This document shows positions 1-9,385 of a stretch of 64,000 nucleotides of DNA, one piece after another. The translations under genes and the position numbers were made by a program. How positions within the stretch are numbered: the stretch's first letter is position 1; every line of letters starts with the position of its first letter. Origin of the DNA: Piscinibacter defluvii (lineage in GTDB: Bacteria > Pseudomonadota > Gammaproteobacteria > Burkholderiales > Burkholderiaceae_C); assembly GCF_004011805.1 (NCBI RefSeq), contig NZ_RCHJ01000006.1:186001-250000 (forward strand). The letters run 5' to 3'. A model generated the notes under the pieces. It searched no databases. It was given only the letters and a program-made list of their open reading frames with translations, and was not told the DNA's origin.

Positions 1-439
1 AGGCCTCGGTCACCTCGCGCAGCCAGGCCTTGCGCGCCGGCCGGTACAGCACCGTGATCGGGCCGTAGCGCGCCGCGAAGTGTTCGGCATAGGCCTGCGC
101 GCACATCTCGAAGCAGCCCAGGTGCGGCGTCAGCAGCACCAGGCCGCGGCCGCCCGCGTGCGCGGCGTCCACCAGCTCCGCCCCCTCGACCCGCAGCAGC
201 GGCCCGAGCGGCTGCTCGGCCGGCCGCAGCCACAGGAACGGCAGCTCCAGGGCCATGCGGCCCGCCTCGCCCACCGCGGCGCGGCGCGCCCCCGGCGCGA
301 TGCCGGCCTGTGCCGCCAGCGCGGCGAGGCGCCGGCGGTAGGTGGGCGAGAGCGCCCAGGTGAGCCAGCCGACCCCCCATCCCAGGGCGTGAAGAAGCCA
401 CAACGGGCGGCGCGAGAGCCAGCGAAACAAGGAAAGCAT
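1..439 (-). CDS. Lipid A biosynthesis lauroyl-type acyltransferase (LpxL/HtrB family), C-terminus cut by window edge
   Basis: Reading the minus strand from the ATG at 439 gives 146 codons that run off the left edge. The N-terminus is hydrophobic (about residues 12-30, rich in W, L and G), as expected for the membrane anchor of LpxL/LpxM-type enzymes. The acyltransferase H-x4-E catalytic motif is present as TPHLGCFEM (His106, Glu111). The family transfers a secondary acyl chain from acyl-ACP to the lipid A precursor at the inner membrane. The gene is divergent from metK, an arrangement I know from Burkholderiales. Which acyl position it acts on cannot be told, and the C-terminal part is missing. 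Confidence 0.85.
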   Translation of the reverse strand, partial: MLSLFRWLSRRPLWLLHALGWGVGWLTWALSPTYRRRLAALAAQAGIAPGARRAAVGEAGRMALELPFLWLRPAEQPLGPLLRVEGAELVDAAHAGGRGLVLLTPHLGCFEMCAQAYAEHFAARYGPITVLYRPARKAWLREVTEA

Positions 440-443
440 CGAC

Positions 444-449
444 TAAAAT
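444..449 (+). promoter_or_regulatory. Probable -10 element of metK
   Basis: TAAAAT matches the sigma70 -10 consensus at five of six positions. Transcription would begin near 456, exactly where the 5' strand of the leader stem starts, which supports both features. No convincing -35 hexamer is visible 16-18 bases upstream. Confidence 0.4.
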
Positions 450-455
450 CCGGGC

Positions 456-505
456 GTCGCCGAGTTACTGAACTACTTGCGGGGCGACTCACAAAATCCG
501 CTAAA
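456..505 (+). ncRNA. SAM-II-like riboswitch candidate in the metK leader
   Basis: Stem P1 is GTCGCC (456-461) with GGCGAC (483-488). The 3' end of its loop, GCGG (479-482), can pair with CCGC (498-501), giving an H-type pseudoknot. The downstream strand ends in GCTAAA (500-505), and P1-3' to the end of GCTAAA spans 17 nt, the same spacing I recall for the SAM-II aptamer. There, too, the last loop bases pair with the bases just before CUAAA. It lies 66 nt upstream of the SAM synthetase start, a sensible target for SAM feedback. The class assignment rests on pattern comparison by eye; no covariance search was run. Confidence 0.6.
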
Positions 506-571
506 GCGTTCGCCGCTCCTCCCCAAAGTCACAGGCCGGCAACGCGTCTGCAACCTGTCTGGAGTTTACGA

Positions 572-1753
572 GTGGCGAACGACTTCCTTTTCACTTCCGA
601 ATCCGTCTCCGAAGGCCATCCCGACAAGGTGGCCGACCAGATCTCGGACGCGATCCTCGACGCGATCTTCAAGCAGGACCCGAAGAGCCGGGTCGCCGCC
701 GAGACGCTGACCAACACCGGCCTCGTGGTGCTGGCCGGCGAGATCACGACCAACGCGCACGTCGACTACATCCAGGTCGCGCGCGACACCATCAAGCGCA
801 TCGGCTACGACAACACCGAGTACGGCATCGACTACAAGGGCTGCGCGGTGCTGGTGGCCTACGACAAGCAGAGCAACGACATCGCGCAGGGCGTGGACCA
901 CGCCAGCGACGACTACCTGAACACCGGCGCCGGCGACCAGGGCCTGATGTTCGGCTACGCCTGCGACGAGACGCCCGAGCTGATGCCCGCGCCGATCTAC
1001 TACGCGCACCGCCTGGTCGAGCGCCAGGCCCAGCTGCGCAAGGACGGCCGCCTTCCCTTCCTGCGCCCGGACGCGAAGAGCCAGGTGACGATGCGCTACG
1101 TCGACGGCAAGCCGCATTCGATCGACACCGTGGTGCTGTCGACGCAGCACAGCCCCGACCAGAGCGAGACGCCGAAGAAGATGAAGGCCTCGTTCGTCGA
1201 GGCGGTGGTCGAGGAGATCATCAAGCCGGTGCTGCCCAAGGAGTGGCTGAACGGCACCCGCTACCTGATCAACCCGACCGGTCGCTTCGTGATCGGCGGC
1301 CCGCAGGGCGACTGCGGCCTGACCGGACGGAAGATCATCGTCGACACCTACGGCGGCGCCTGCCCGCACGGCGGCGGCGCGTTCTCGGGCAAGGACCCGA
1401 CCAAGGTCGACCGCTCGGCCGCCTACGCGGCGCGCTACGTGGCCAAGAACATCGTCGCCGCCGGCCTGGCGCGCCAGTGCCAGATCCAGGTGGCGTATGC
1501 GATCGGCGTGGCCAAGCCGATGAACGTGACGGTCTACACCGAGGGCACCGGCGTGCTCCCGGACGACAAGATCGCCGCGCTGGTGAACGAACACTTCGAC
1601 CTGCGGCCGCGCGGCATCATCCAGATGCTTGACCTGCTGCGCCCGATCTACGAGAAGACCGCGGCCTACGGGCACTTCGGCCGCGAAGAACCCGAGTTCT
1701 CGTGGGAGAAGACCGACAAGGCGGCTGCGCTGCGCGCCGCAGCCGGCCTCTAA
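572..1753 (+). CDS. metK: S-adenosylmethionine synthetase
   Basis: Makes SAM from methionine and ATP in the cytoplasm. The 393-residue protein matches the family length (E. coli 384). Visible motifs are SEGHPDK (residues 13-19), the ATP-site motif [12 protein letters not shown], and the P-loop-like stretch [19 protein letters not shown] chose the GTG at 572 because GGAG lies 7 bases upstream and the protein then begins [18 protein letters not shown], the family N-terminus; longer upstream reading in frame has no MetK similarity. It is preceded by a candidate SAM-sensing leader and is divergent from the lipid A acyltransferase. The SAH-recycling genes ahcY and metF lie about 45 kb away in this window. 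Confidence 0.98.
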   Translation: MANDFLFTSESVSEGHPDKVADQISDAILDAIFKQDPKSRVAAETLTNTGLVVLAGEITTNAHVDYIQVARDTIKRIGYDNTEYGIDYKGCAVLVAYDKQSNDIAQGVDHASDDYLNTGAGDQGLMFGYACDETPELMPAPIYYAHRLVERQAQLRKDGRLPFLRPDAKSQVTMRYVDGKPHSIDTVVLSTQHSPDQSETPKKMKASFVEAVVEEIIKPVLPKEWLNGTRYLINPTGRFVIGGPQGDCGLTGRKIIVDTYGGACPHGGGAFSGKDPTKVDRSAAYAARYVAKNIVAAGLARQCQIQVAYAIGVAKPMNVTVYTEGTGVLPDDKIAALVNEHFDLRPRGIIQMLDLLRPIYEKTAAYGHFGREEPEFSWEKTDKAAALRAAAGL

Positions 1754-1762
1754 GACCGTCGC

Positions 1763-1797
1763 GGGGAGAGAGGTCGTCGTGCCGGCGACTGCTCCCC
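1763..1797 (+). terminator. Weak hairpin downstream of metK
   Basis: GGGGAG (1763-1768) pairs with CTCCCC (1792-1797), with an inner GTCG/CGAC pair. There is no following T-run, so if it terminates metK transcription it is not a classical intrinsic terminator. Confidence 0.25.
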
Positions 1798-1865
1798 GGC
1801 GCCGCAAATTGCACGCATCCTGACCCGGCGCAGGGTCGCACGTCAGACCTTCACGACGCGCTGCC

Positions 1866-1871
1866 TATACT
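1866..1871 (+). promoter_or_regulatory. Probable -10 element upstream of the OmpA-type lipoprotein
   Basis: TATACT matches the -10 consensus at five of six positions and lies 55 bases before the start codon. The region 17 bases upstream (TCAGAC) is only a poor -35 match. Confidence 0.35.
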
Positions 1872-1926
1872 CGTGCGAGCGTCGATCCAGGCCCGTGTCC
1901 GGCCGCACCGTCCCAGGGAGGTTTCC

Positions 1927-2613
1927 ATGTCCGTCCGCCGCATCGCCCTCGTCAGCCTGTCCGCCGTCGCCCTGGCCGCCTGCCAGACGATGCCGCAGCA
2001 GCAGCAGCCGCAGCAGATCTCCACCGCCGGCCAGGCCGGCTGCAAGCCGCTGGGCGGCAACGCGCCGGCCAACTCGAACACCAAGAACGCCGCCATCGGC
2101 GCCGGCATCGGCGCGGTGGCCGGCGGGCTGATTGGCAGCGCCGCGGCGAAGAAGTCATCGGTGGGCGCGCGCAACGGCATCCTGATCGGCGCGCTGGCCG
2201 GCGCGCTGGCCGGCTCCAAGTACAACTCCATGATGGGCATGACGGAGCAGCAGGACGGCTCGGTCAAGCTCAACATCCCGGGCTCGATCATGTTCAGGAC
2301 CGGCAGCGCCGAGATCACGCCGGACTTCGCCAGCACGCTGGATTCGGTGGCCAAGACCATCACCGAGTACTGCGGCGTGACCGGCAACATCATCGGCCAC
2401 ACCGACAACACCGGCTCGGCCGCGCTGAACCAGCGCCTGTCGATGGACCGCGCCCGCGCCGCGGCCAGCTACCTGTCGAGCAAGGGCGTCGACCCCACGC
2501 GCCTGACGCAGGACGGCCGCGGCCCGAACGAGCCGGTGGCCGACAACAGCACCGAATCCGGCCGGGCGCAGAACCGGCGCGTCGAGATCTTCATCCGCCC
2601 GCCGGCGCCCTGA
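1927..2613 (+). CDS. OmpA-family outer-membrane lipoprotein with glycine-zipper segment
   Basis: 228 residues. The signal peptide ends in a lipobox with Cys19 (VALAAC), so the mature protein should be lipidated. Residues 54-97 form a Gly/Ala-rich glycine-zipper-like segment (GAGIGAVAGGLIG). Residues about 110-228 are an OmpA C-terminal domain that binds peptidoglycan: GHTDNTGS around Asp160, the LSMDRARA helix, and NRRVEI near the end. The family (YiaD/Pal-like) tethers the outer membrane to the cell wall. The start is preceded by GGGAGG. A -10 (TATACT) upstream suggests its own promoter rather than readthrough from metK. Confidence 0.9.
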   Translation: MSVRRIALVSLSAVALAACQTMPQQQQPQQISTAGQAGCKPLGGNAPANSNTKNAAIGAGIGAVAGGLIGSAAAKKSSVGARNGILIGALAGALAGSKYNSMMGMTEQQDGSVKLNIPGSIMFRTGSAEITPDFASTLDSVAKTITEYCGVTGNIIGHTDNTGSAALNQRLSMDRARAAASYLSSKGVDPTRLTQDGRGPNEPVADNSTESGRAQNRRVEIFIRPPAP

Positions 2614-2623
2614 CCCGCGCTCC

Positions 2624-2764
2624 TCACAGCCCGCCCAGCGGCCGCTGCTGGTTCCACGCGAGCAGCAGCAGCGCGCCGGCCGCCACCGCCGCCAGCAGGC
2701 GGCGCAGGAAGCGCAGGTCGGCGTCGCCGCGGGAGGGGGCTGAGCGGTGACGTGGGGTGTTCAT
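2624..2764 (-). CDS. Small single-span membrane protein, 46 aa, hypothetical
   Basis: From the ATG at 2764 the minus strand encodes 46 residues: a basic N-terminal part (MNTPRHRSAPSRGDADLRFLRR) of mixed charge, then a hydrophobic stretch LLAAVAAGALLLLAWN that could be one membrane helix. A GGAG lies 6 bases before the ATG, which favours a real gene over a chance frame. It is convergent with the OmpA-type lipoprotein and follows the BTAD regulator on the same strand. I recognise no family. Confidence 0.45.
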   Translation of the reverse strand: MNTPRHRSAPSRGDADLRFLRRLLAAVAAGALLLLAWNQQRPLGGL

Positions 2765-2828
2765 GGTCGGCTCCGGCAGAGGGTCGGCCCGCGGTGCAGG
2801 CCCTGGCGCCTTTGTAGGCGCCACCCCG

Positions 2829-5800
2829 TTACGCCACCGTTACCGCAGCGCCGGCCGCCAGCGCGAGCAGCTCGCGGTTGACCGCGTTGCGGTGCAGGAA
2901 GCTGTGCCGGAAGGCCGGCGGCACATGGGCATCGTGCAGGCCCATCACCCAGGCCCGGCCGTCGGCGGCGAGCTGGCGCGACAGCGCGTCGTGGCCGAGC
3001 GCGGCCTGCACCCGGGCCGCCACCAGCCACAGCTCGCCGAGGTAGAAGCTCTCCGGCTGGTGCTCGCGCGCCAGGGCGAGCGCGGCCTCGGCATGCGGCA
3101 GCGCACGGGCCGCCGCACCCTGGCGCAGCGCGGCCGCGGCGGCGCGCACATGGCCCGACAGCGCGAGCCCGAAACGCTCCTTCAGGCCGGCCCAGGCGGC
3201 CAGGCTGACGGCCAGCGCCTCGGCCTCGTCGGGCGGCACGACGGCCGTGGCGAACAGCGTCGCGATGCGGTGGTACACGTCGTCGGGGTTCGGCAGCATG
3301 GACAGCGCCGCGCGCATGGTCGCCAGCGCCTCCTGCCCGAGCTGGCGCGCGAGCTCGGCGCGCAGCACCTGGTGGAACATCGCCACGCCGGGCGGCACGC
3401 CGGCCCGCTCGTTGGCCAGCAGCGGCACCGCGCGGGCCGGCTGGCCGAGCTGCATGAACAGCAGCGCGAGGCGCTGCTCGGCCATCGTCAGGTCGCTCGC
3501 CGAGGCCTGCTCGCGGTAACCCGCGAGCACCTCCTCGAGCAGCGGCAGGGCCTCGTCGTAGTGGCCGATGTCGCGCAGGCGGTGCGCGTGCGGGGCCTGC
3601 ATCTGCAGCAGCCGAACCCGGCCAACCTCCCCGGTGGACAAGGCCACCTGGCGCGCCTGCCGCGACAGCTCGACCGCCTCGCGCACCCGCCCGGTCTTGG
3701 CCAGCGTGGCGGCGGCGTTGGACAACGCGCGCCACAGCCAGTCGGGCCGGCCGGCCTCGCGCGCGAGCGCCCGGCAGGCCTGCCAGCCCTCCGCCGCGGC
3801 GCGCAGGCGGTTGTCGTAGTCGAGTGCGTGCGCCCAGGCCTGCGCGTACTCCCAGCGCTGCTCGAGCTTGACCTCGCGCTCGGCCGGCTCGCGGTAGGGC
3901 TCGAGCACGGCCACGCCCTCGGCGGTGCGGCGTGCGTCGCCCAGCGCGCCCGACCAGGCGATCGCGAAGCCCAGCTCGAGGTCGAGGCGGCCGAGCGCAC
4001 GCGCCGCCTCCACGGCCTGCGGCGCGAGCTGCAGCGCCGCATCGATCTCGAAGCGGGTGATCGCCAGCTCGAGCCGCACGCCCAGCGCGTTCAGCTGCTG
4101 CAGCGGCCCCTGCGCGATGCGCGTCAGCTCGGCGGCGGCCGCCTGCGCCGGGGCGCCACTGTCGTTGCCGGCCAGCACGGCGGCGCGCTGCAGCAGCGCG
4201 TCGAAGCGGGCCGGCGCCTCGCCGGCGCGCTCGAAGCACGCGGCCGCCTCGGCGAGCAGCTCGGCCTGCTCGGCGCCCCGGCCGGCCGCGCGCGAGCGCG
4301 CCGCCGCCTCCAGCCAGGCGCGAGCGGCGGCGGCATGCTGCCCGGCTTCGGCCCAGTGGCGCGCCAGCCGCGCCGGCTCGCCGCCGCGCCCGGCCAGGAA
4401 CTCCGCGATCTCGGCATGCAGCCGGCGCGCCACCGCCTGCGGCACCGAGGCGAGCGCGGCCTCGTGGATCAGGTCGTGTGCGAAGGCCCCGTCGCGCAGC
4501 ACCTGGGCGGCCTCCAGCTCGGCCCAGGGGTCGGCCAGCTCGAGCGTGCGCAGCCCCAGCACATGGGCCGCCAGCTCGATCGAGAAGTCCGGCACCGCCA
4601 GCGCCGCGCAGCGGGCCAGCTGCACGGCGCGCTCGGAGAGCTGGCCGATGCGCCGCGCGATCAGGCCGGCCACGCCGCTGCCGGCCGGCAGCCGCGCCAG
4701 GCCGTCCTCCGGCGCGCCCTGCTGCAGCCAGGCCTTGACGGCCTCGAGCAGGTAGAGCGGGTTGCCGCCGCTGCGGCGCAGCAGCGCGGCGGCCGCGGCC
4801 TCGCCCTGCAGACCCTCGATGGCCAGCGCGGCGAGCAGCTGCGCGATCTCGGCCTGCGTGAGCGGCTGCAGCGCCAGCAGCAGCGCCTCGCCGCCGGCGG
4901 CCAGCGTGTCGACCCAGGCGCGCGCCGTCGCGCCCAGCTCGGCGGCACGTGCACACAGCAGCCAGCAGGCCGGCGCGGCGCCGTACACGTACTGCAGCAA
5001 CTCGATGCTGGCGGCATCGGCCAGGTGCAGGTCGTCGACCACGATGCCCTGCAGGCCGAGCCGGCGCAGGTCGAGCGCCGCGGCCACGGCGTTGAAGAAG
5101 CGCGTGCGGTCCGCGGGCGCGCGCAGCGGCGCCGGTTCGCCGAGTTCGGGCAGCAGCCGGCCGAGCTCGGCACGCAGCGGCGCGGCCAGGCCGTCGAAGG
5201 CCCCGCGCGGCAGCTGGCGCAGCAGGCGCGAGCAGCTCGCATAGACCACGCCGGCATCCCCCGGCCGCGCGCCGGACACCAGCACCGCACCACGCTCGGC
5301 GGCGAAGTCGCTCGCCAGGCGCGTCTTGCCCAGGCCGCCGTCGCCGGTCAGCACGACGCTGCGGCCCTGGTCCCAGGCCTGGTGCAGCGCCGCATGCTCG
5401 CGCTCGCGGCCCACCAGCCGCGGTGGGCGCAGCACCGCCGCCGGCACGCCGCGCGGCGCCGGCGGCGCGGCGAGCGCGCTGCCGGCACGCTCGATGGTCG
5501 CGCGCAGGGCCTGGGTGTCCGGCCCGGGCGTCGTGCCCAGTTCGTCGCGCAGCCGCCGCGCGCACTGCTCGAAGGCCTGCAGTGCTGCGGCGCGGTCGCC
5601 GGCCAGGTAGTGCAGACGCATCACGCGGCGGTGCGCCTCCTCCGACAGCGGCTCGCGCGCCAGCAGCGCGCGCGCCGCGGCCAGCGCGGCCTCGTGGTCG
5701 CCCGCCTGCTGGGCCGCGTCGGCGCGCTGCGCCAGCGCATGCGCCTGGCGCGCCTGGCGCTCGGCGCGCAGGCGGCGCAGCCAGTCGGCGAACTCGCCCT

Positions 5801-6146
5801 CGGGCGGGTCGGGCAGGCCGGCGAGCAGTTCCTCGGCCTCGTCCAGGTCGTGTGTCACGCCCGCGGCCAGCGCCAGCGTGGCGCTGCCTTCCACCAGCGA
5901 GCGGCCGCACTGGCGCTTGAGCTGGAAGAGCCGCTGGCGCAGCGCGTTGCGTGCCGCCTCGGCGTCGCTGTCGGGCCACAGCAGCGCGGCCAGGCGGTTG
6001 CGTGCGGTGGGCCCCTGCAGCGCGAGCCAGGCCAGCAGCGCCGCGTCGCGCGCGGCCAGCGGCCGGGCGGCGCCGTGGGCATCCACGGCTTCGGGTGATC
6101 GGCGCAGTCGCAGCAGCATGGGGCGGGGGGTGGCGGCGCGCCGCAT
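2829..6146 (-). CDS. BTAD-type transcriptional activator with AAA/NB-ARC-like ATPase and TPR-like tail
   Basis: Large (up to 1105 residues) signal-responsive regulator. The N-terminal approximately 100 residues look like the OmpR-like DNA-binding part of SARP/BTAD regulators. Next comes the bacterial transcriptional-activation domain, alpha-helical, to about residue 220. Walker A is [11 protein letters not shown] near residue 265, followed by an AAA-type ATPase, and the C-terminal half is Ala/Leu/Arg-rich helical repeats resembling TPR. This is the layout of BTAD-ATPase or MalT-like activators, in which ligand binding to the repeats and ATP control DNA binding. The start is uncertain: Met at 6146 or at 6119, neither with a good ribosome-binding site. 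It is divergent from the hybrid kinase; its target is unknown. Confidence 0.8.
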   Translation of the reverse strand: MRRAATPRPMLLRLRRSPEAVDAHGAARPLAARDAALLAWLALQGPTARNRLAALLWPDSDAEAARNALRQRLFQLKRQCGRSLVEGSATLALAAGVTHDLDEAEELLAGLPDPPEGEFADWLRRLRAERQARQAHALAQRADAAQQAGDHEAALAAARALLAREPLSEEAHRRVMRLHYLAGDRAAALQAFEQCARRLRDELGTTPGPDTQALRATIERAGSALAAPPAPRGVPAAVLRPPRLVGREREHAALHQAWDQGRSVVLTGDGGLGKTRLASDFAAERGAVLVSGARPGDAGVVYASCSRLLRQLPRGAFDGLAAPLRAELGRLLPELGEPAPLRAPADRTRFFNAVAAALDLRRLGLQGIVVDDLHLADAASIELLQYVYGAAPACWLLCARAAELGATARAWVDTLAAGGEALLLALQPLTQAEIAQLLAALAIEGLQGEAAAAALLRRSGGNPLYLLEAVKAWLQQGAPEDGLARLPAGSGVAGLIARRIGQLSERAVQLARCAALAVPDFSIELAAHVLGLRTLELADPWAELEAAQVLRDGAFAHDLIHEAALASVPQAVARRLHAEIAEFLAGRGGEPARLARHWAEAGQHAAAARAWLEAAARSRAAGRGAEQAELLAEAAACFERAGEAPARFDALLQRAAVLAGNDSGAPAQAAAAELTRIAQGPLQQLNALGVRLELAITRFEIDAALQLAPQAVEAARALGRLDLELGFAIAWSGALGDARRTAEGVAVLEPYREPAEREVKLEQRWEYAQAWAHALDYDNRLRAAAEGWQACRALAREAGRPDWLWRALSNAAATLAKTGRVREAVELSRQARQVALSTGEVGRVRLLQMQAPHAHRLRDIGHYDEALPLLEEVLAGYREQASASDLTMAEQRLALLFMQLGQPARAVPLLANERAGVPPGVAMFHQVLRAELARQLGQEALATMRAALSMLPNPDDVYHRIATLFATAVVPPDEAEALAVSLAAWAGLKERFGLALSGHVRAAAAALRQGAAARALPHAEAALALAREHQPESFYLGELWLVAARVQAALGHDALSRQLAADGRAWVMGLHDAHVPPAFRHSFLHRNAVNRELLALAAGAAVTVA

Positions 6147-6286
6147 GGTACGGCGCCAGGCCCGGTTCTACGCCGCACCGCGTTAGGCGCGCGTTACGCG
6201 GCCGGCCGGCGGGCGCCCGGCCGGCGCGAGGTCGGGCCGCGCACGGGCATGCCGTACCATGCCGTCGCCCACGCTCCCCTCGCCAC

Positions 6287-8554
6287 GTGCCCCAGACCCT
6301 GCGCAGCCGGTACTTCCTCGGCAGCTTCGCCGTGCTGCTGGCGATGCTCGGGCTGCTGCTGTGGAACGCGCAGAGCCTGATGCAGCAGGCCATCGACGAG
6401 CGCTTCGAGGCCGAGCGTGCCGCCTACGGGCCGCTGCTGGGCGCGGCCATCGGCCCGCTGCTGGCCGCACGCGACTACGCGACCATCGCCGAGCTGGTGG
6501 CCGGCAACACGGCCGAGGGCCACCTGGCCTTCGTCGAGGTGGCCGATGCACGCGGGCAGCGTGTCGCCACGGCCGGCGATCCGGCCCGCGCGGGCCTGCG
6601 CAGCGCGGTCCAGCCGGTGCTGCTGGCCGGCCAGCGGCTCGGCGAGCTGCGTTTCGGCATCACCACCGACGCCCTGGTCGACAGCCGGGCCCGGCTGTGG
6701 CGCAACAGCCTGGCGATCGGCGTGGCGGTGCTGGCCGCCGGCGCCCTGCTGCTGGCGCTGGCCACCACCTGGCTGACGGCGGGCTTCCGCCGCCTGTCGC
6801 AGGCCAGCCGGCGCGTCGCCGACGGCGACTTCTCGACCCGCCTGCCGCCCAGCGGCGTGCGCGAGCTCGACGAGGTGTCGGCCGCCTTCAACCGCATGGC
6901 CGAGGCGGTGCAGGGCCAGCTCGCGCAGCGCGCCGACAACGAGCGCTACCTGCGCCTGGTGATCGACACCCTGTCCGAGGGCCTGGCCGTGATGGCGCCC
7001 GACCTGCGCGTGCTGGACTGCAACGAGAGCCTGCTGCGCCTGCTGGGCCAGACGCGCGAGCAGTTCCTCGCCGCCGATCCGGCGCGCCGCGTCGATTGGC
7101 GCGACCCCACCGGCGAGCCGATGCGGCCCGAGGACCGCCCGCCCGCCCACGCGCTGGCCACCGGCGAGGTGCAGCGCGACGCGCTGGGCCGGGTGCGACG
7201 GCCCGACGGCAGCGAACTGTGGGTGAGCGCCAACGCCACGCCGCTGTACCGGCCGGGCCAGCAGCGCCCCTATGCCGTGGTGGCCACGCTGACCGACGTG
7301 ACCCGCCACGTCGAGGCCGAGCAGCTGCTGCGCGACAGCAACGAGGCGCTCGAGCGCCGCGTGCGCGAGCGCACCGCCCAGCTGCAGCAGGCCAAGGAGC
7401 AGGCCGAGCAGGCGAGCCACGCCAAGAGCGACTTCCTCTCGCGCATGAGCCACGAGCTGCGCACGCCGCTGAACGCGATCCTCGGCTTCGCGCAGCTGCT
7501 GGCGATCTCGCAGCGGGCGAACGAGGGCGAGCTGAAGAAGGTGCGCCAGATCGAGTCGGCCGGCTGGCACCTGCTCGAGCTGATCAACGACGTGCTCGAC
7601 CTGTCGCGCATCGAGGCCGGCGCGATGAGCACCTCGGCCGAGCCGGTCGAGCTCGGCGAGCTGGTCGCCGGCTGCCTGCCGCTGGTGCAGGCACAGGCCG
7701 CCGAGCGCGGCATCACGCTGTCCGCGCCGTCGCCCGCGCAGCCGGCCTGGGTGCTGGCGGACCGCAAGCGCCTGCGCCAAGTGCTGGCCAATCTGCTGTC
7801 CAACGCCGTCAAGTACAACCGCCCGGGCGGGCAGGTGGAGGTGAGCGTCGAGGCGGACGGCCACGACGCGGGCGGCGACGTCGTGCTCGCGGTGCGCGAC
7901 ACCGGGCGCGGCTTCACGCCGGCGCAGCTGCAGCAGCTCTACCAGCCGTTCCAGCGCTTCGAGCAGCCCGGCGAGGCGATCGAGGGCACGGGCATCGGGC
8001 TGGTCATCACGCGCCGGCTGGTCGAGCTGATGGGCGGGCGCATCACGGTCGACTCGGCACCCGGTGCGGGCGCGACCTTCCGCGTCGCGCTGCCGCGCAC
8101 CGAGCCGCCGCAGGTGCGCCCGCTGCCCGAGGCGGCCGGCGCGCCGCCGGCGACGCCGCGGCCGGCCCGCCTGCTGTACGTCGAGGACAACCCGTCCAAC
8201 GTGGAGCTGCTGCGCCAGGCGCTGGCGCTGCGCCCGGCCATCGCGGTTCAGGTGGCCACGGACGGCCTGCAGGGGCTGGCGCTCGCGCAGCAGGAGCGCT
8301 TCGACCTCGCCATCGTCGACATCGGCCTGCCGGGGCTGGACGGCATCGAGCTGTGCCGGCGCCTGCGCGCCGAGCCGGCCACGCGCGCGCTGCCGCTGGT
8401 CGCCCTGTCGGCCAACGCGATGCGCGAGGACATCGAACGGGCCCGTGCGGCCGGCTTCGCGCTCTACCTGACCAAGCCGGTGGACGTGGCGCAGCTGCTG
8501 GCTGCGGTCGACCAGCTGCTCGCCGCGCCGCCGGCGGACGCAGCGCTATCCTGA
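6287..8554 (+). CDS. Hybrid sensor histidine kinase with PAS and receiver domains
   Basis: 755 residues from a GTG start at 6287 ([14 protein letters not shown]), chosen because it leads straight into the first membrane helix (about 10-28). A periplasmic loop follows, then TM2 (about 138-165), HAMP, a PAS domain (about 220-340), a short coiled coil, a HisKA box with His389 in [12 protein letters not shown], HATPase ([21 protein letters not shown]), and a C-terminal receiver with Asp678 in AIVDIGLPG. It would autophosphorylate in response to a periplasmic or PAS signal and pass the phosphate to its own receiver. No Hpt protein or separate response regulator lies beside it. The next gene, 6 bases on, encodes a PhnD-like periplasmic protein that could supply the signal. 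Confidence 0.92.
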   Translation: MPQTLRSRYFLGSFAVLLAMLGLLLWNAQSLMQQAIDERFEAERAAYGPLLGAAIGPLLAARDYATIAELVAGNTAEGHLAFVEVADARGQRVATAGDPARAGLRSAVQPVLLAGQRLGELRFGITTDALVDSRARLWRNSLAIGVAVLAAGALLLALATTWLTAGFRRLSQASRRVADGDFSTRLPPSGVRELDEVSAAFNRMAEAVQGQLAQRADNERYLRLVIDTLSEGLAVMAPDLRVLDCNESLLRLLGQTREQFLAADPARRVDWRDPTGEPMRPEDRPPAHALATGEVQRDALGRVRRPDGSELWVSANATPLYRPGQQRPYAVVATLTDVTRHVEAEQLLRDSNEALERRVRERTAQLQQAKEQAEQASHAKSDFLSRMSHELRTPLNAILGFAQLLAISQRANEGELKKVRQIESAGWHLLELINDVLDLSRIEAGAMSTSAEPVELGELVAGCLPLVQAQAAERGITLSAPSPAQPAWVLADRKRLRQVLANLLSNAVKYNRPGGQVEVSVEADGHDAGGDVVLAVRDTGRGFTPAQLQQLYQPFQRFEQPGEAIEGTGIGLVITRRLVELMGGRITVDSAPGAGATFRVALPRTEPPQVRPLPEAAGAPPATPRPARLLYVEDNPSNVELLRQALALRPAIAVQVATDGLQGLALAQQERFDLAIVDIGLPGLDGIELCRRLRAEPATRALPLVALSANAMREDIERARAAGFALYLTKPVDVAQLLAAVDQLLAAPPADAALS

Positions 8555-8560
8555 GTACCG

Positions 8561-9385
8561 ATGGCCCTGCGACTCTCCCGCCGCGCCGCCCTGTGGCTGC
8601 TGGCCGCCCTGGCCGGGCGGCTGCGTGCGGCCACGCCGCTGCGCATCGCGCTCTCCCCCTTTCTCTCGCCGACCGCGCTGCTGCAGGCGCACCGACCGCT
8701 GCGCGAGCACCTGGAGCGCAGGCTGCAGCGCCCGGTCGAGATGGTCACGGCGAAGGACTTCCGCGCACTCCTGGAGGCGACGCGCCGGCACGAGCACGAC
8801 GCGGTGATGCTGCCGGCCCACCTGGCCCGGCTGGCGATGCTCGACTGGGGCTACGTGCAGCTGGCCGGCACCGTGCAGACGCTGGACGTGCTGGTGCTGG
8901 TCAAGGACGACGGTCCGGTGCACAGCCCGGCCGACCTGCGCGGCCAGCGCGTCGGCATGCTGGACGCGCTATCGCTCACGGCCACCGTCGGGCGCCAGTG
9001 GCTCGCGGCGCAGGACCTGGCTGACCGGGTGACGGTGGTCGACCAGCCCTCGATCAACAGCGCGCTGTATGCGCTGGAGCGCGGCGAGGTGGCGATGATC
9101 GTGGCCGGGCGCACGCAGCTGCACAACCTGCCGGCCACCACGCCGCGCCGCGAGCGCGTGCTGGCGACGGTGCGCGACATTCCCGGCCCGGTGTACGTGG
9201 CGCGCCCGGGGCTGCCGGCCGCCGACCTGGCGGCGCTGCGCGCGGCGATGCTCTCGTTCGAGCCCGACACCACGCTGCAGCCGAGCGCGGCGAACAGCGC
9301 GCCGCGCCTGCTCGACGCGGCGGCGCTGGCAGCGCTCGACCCGTACGTCGAGATCGCCCGGCGCGCGCTGGGCGAGTTGCGCTGA
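8561..9385 (+). CDS. PhnD-like periplasmic phosphate/phosphonate-type binding protein
   Basis: 274 residues. The N-terminus carries RR followed by a hydrophobic stretch ending ...GRLRA, consistent with an export signal. The mature part (ATPLRIALSPFLSPTALLQ...LREHLERRLQRPV) is typical of the PhnD/SsuA/transferrin-like family, including the ADLRGQRVGMLD hinge segment. No ABC permease or ATPase is adjacent. Instead the gene sits 6 bases behind a hybrid histidine kinase and overlaps the next gene by one base, so it probably serves as a sensory binding protein for the kinase rather than in transport (inference). The ligand cannot be predicted. Confidence 0.8.
   Translation: MALRLSRRAALWLLAALAGRLRAATPLRIALSPFLSPTALLQAHRPLREHLERRLQRPVEMVTAKDFRALLEATRRHEHDAVMLPAHLARLAMLDWGYVQLAGTVQTLDVLVLVKDDGPVHSPADLRGQRVGMLDALSLTATVGRQWLAAQDLADRVTVVDQPSINSALYALERGEVAMIVAGRTQLHNLPATTPRRERVLATVRDIPGPVYVARPGLPAADLAALRAAMLSFEPDTTLQPSAANSAPRLLDAAALAALDPYVEIARRALGELR

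Noticed and set aside
80-571. Upstream in-frame extension of metK
   Set aside because: It covers the antisense of the lipid A acyltransferase and the leader; the translation shows no MetK similarity, and a spaced GGAG supports the GTG at 572.
2757-6098. Open frame of 1113 codons on the plus strand, opposite the BTAD regulator
   Set aside because: Composition is Arg/Gln/His-rich with no domain pattern. It mirrors the antisense of a well-supported gene, and long antisense frames are expected at this GC content.
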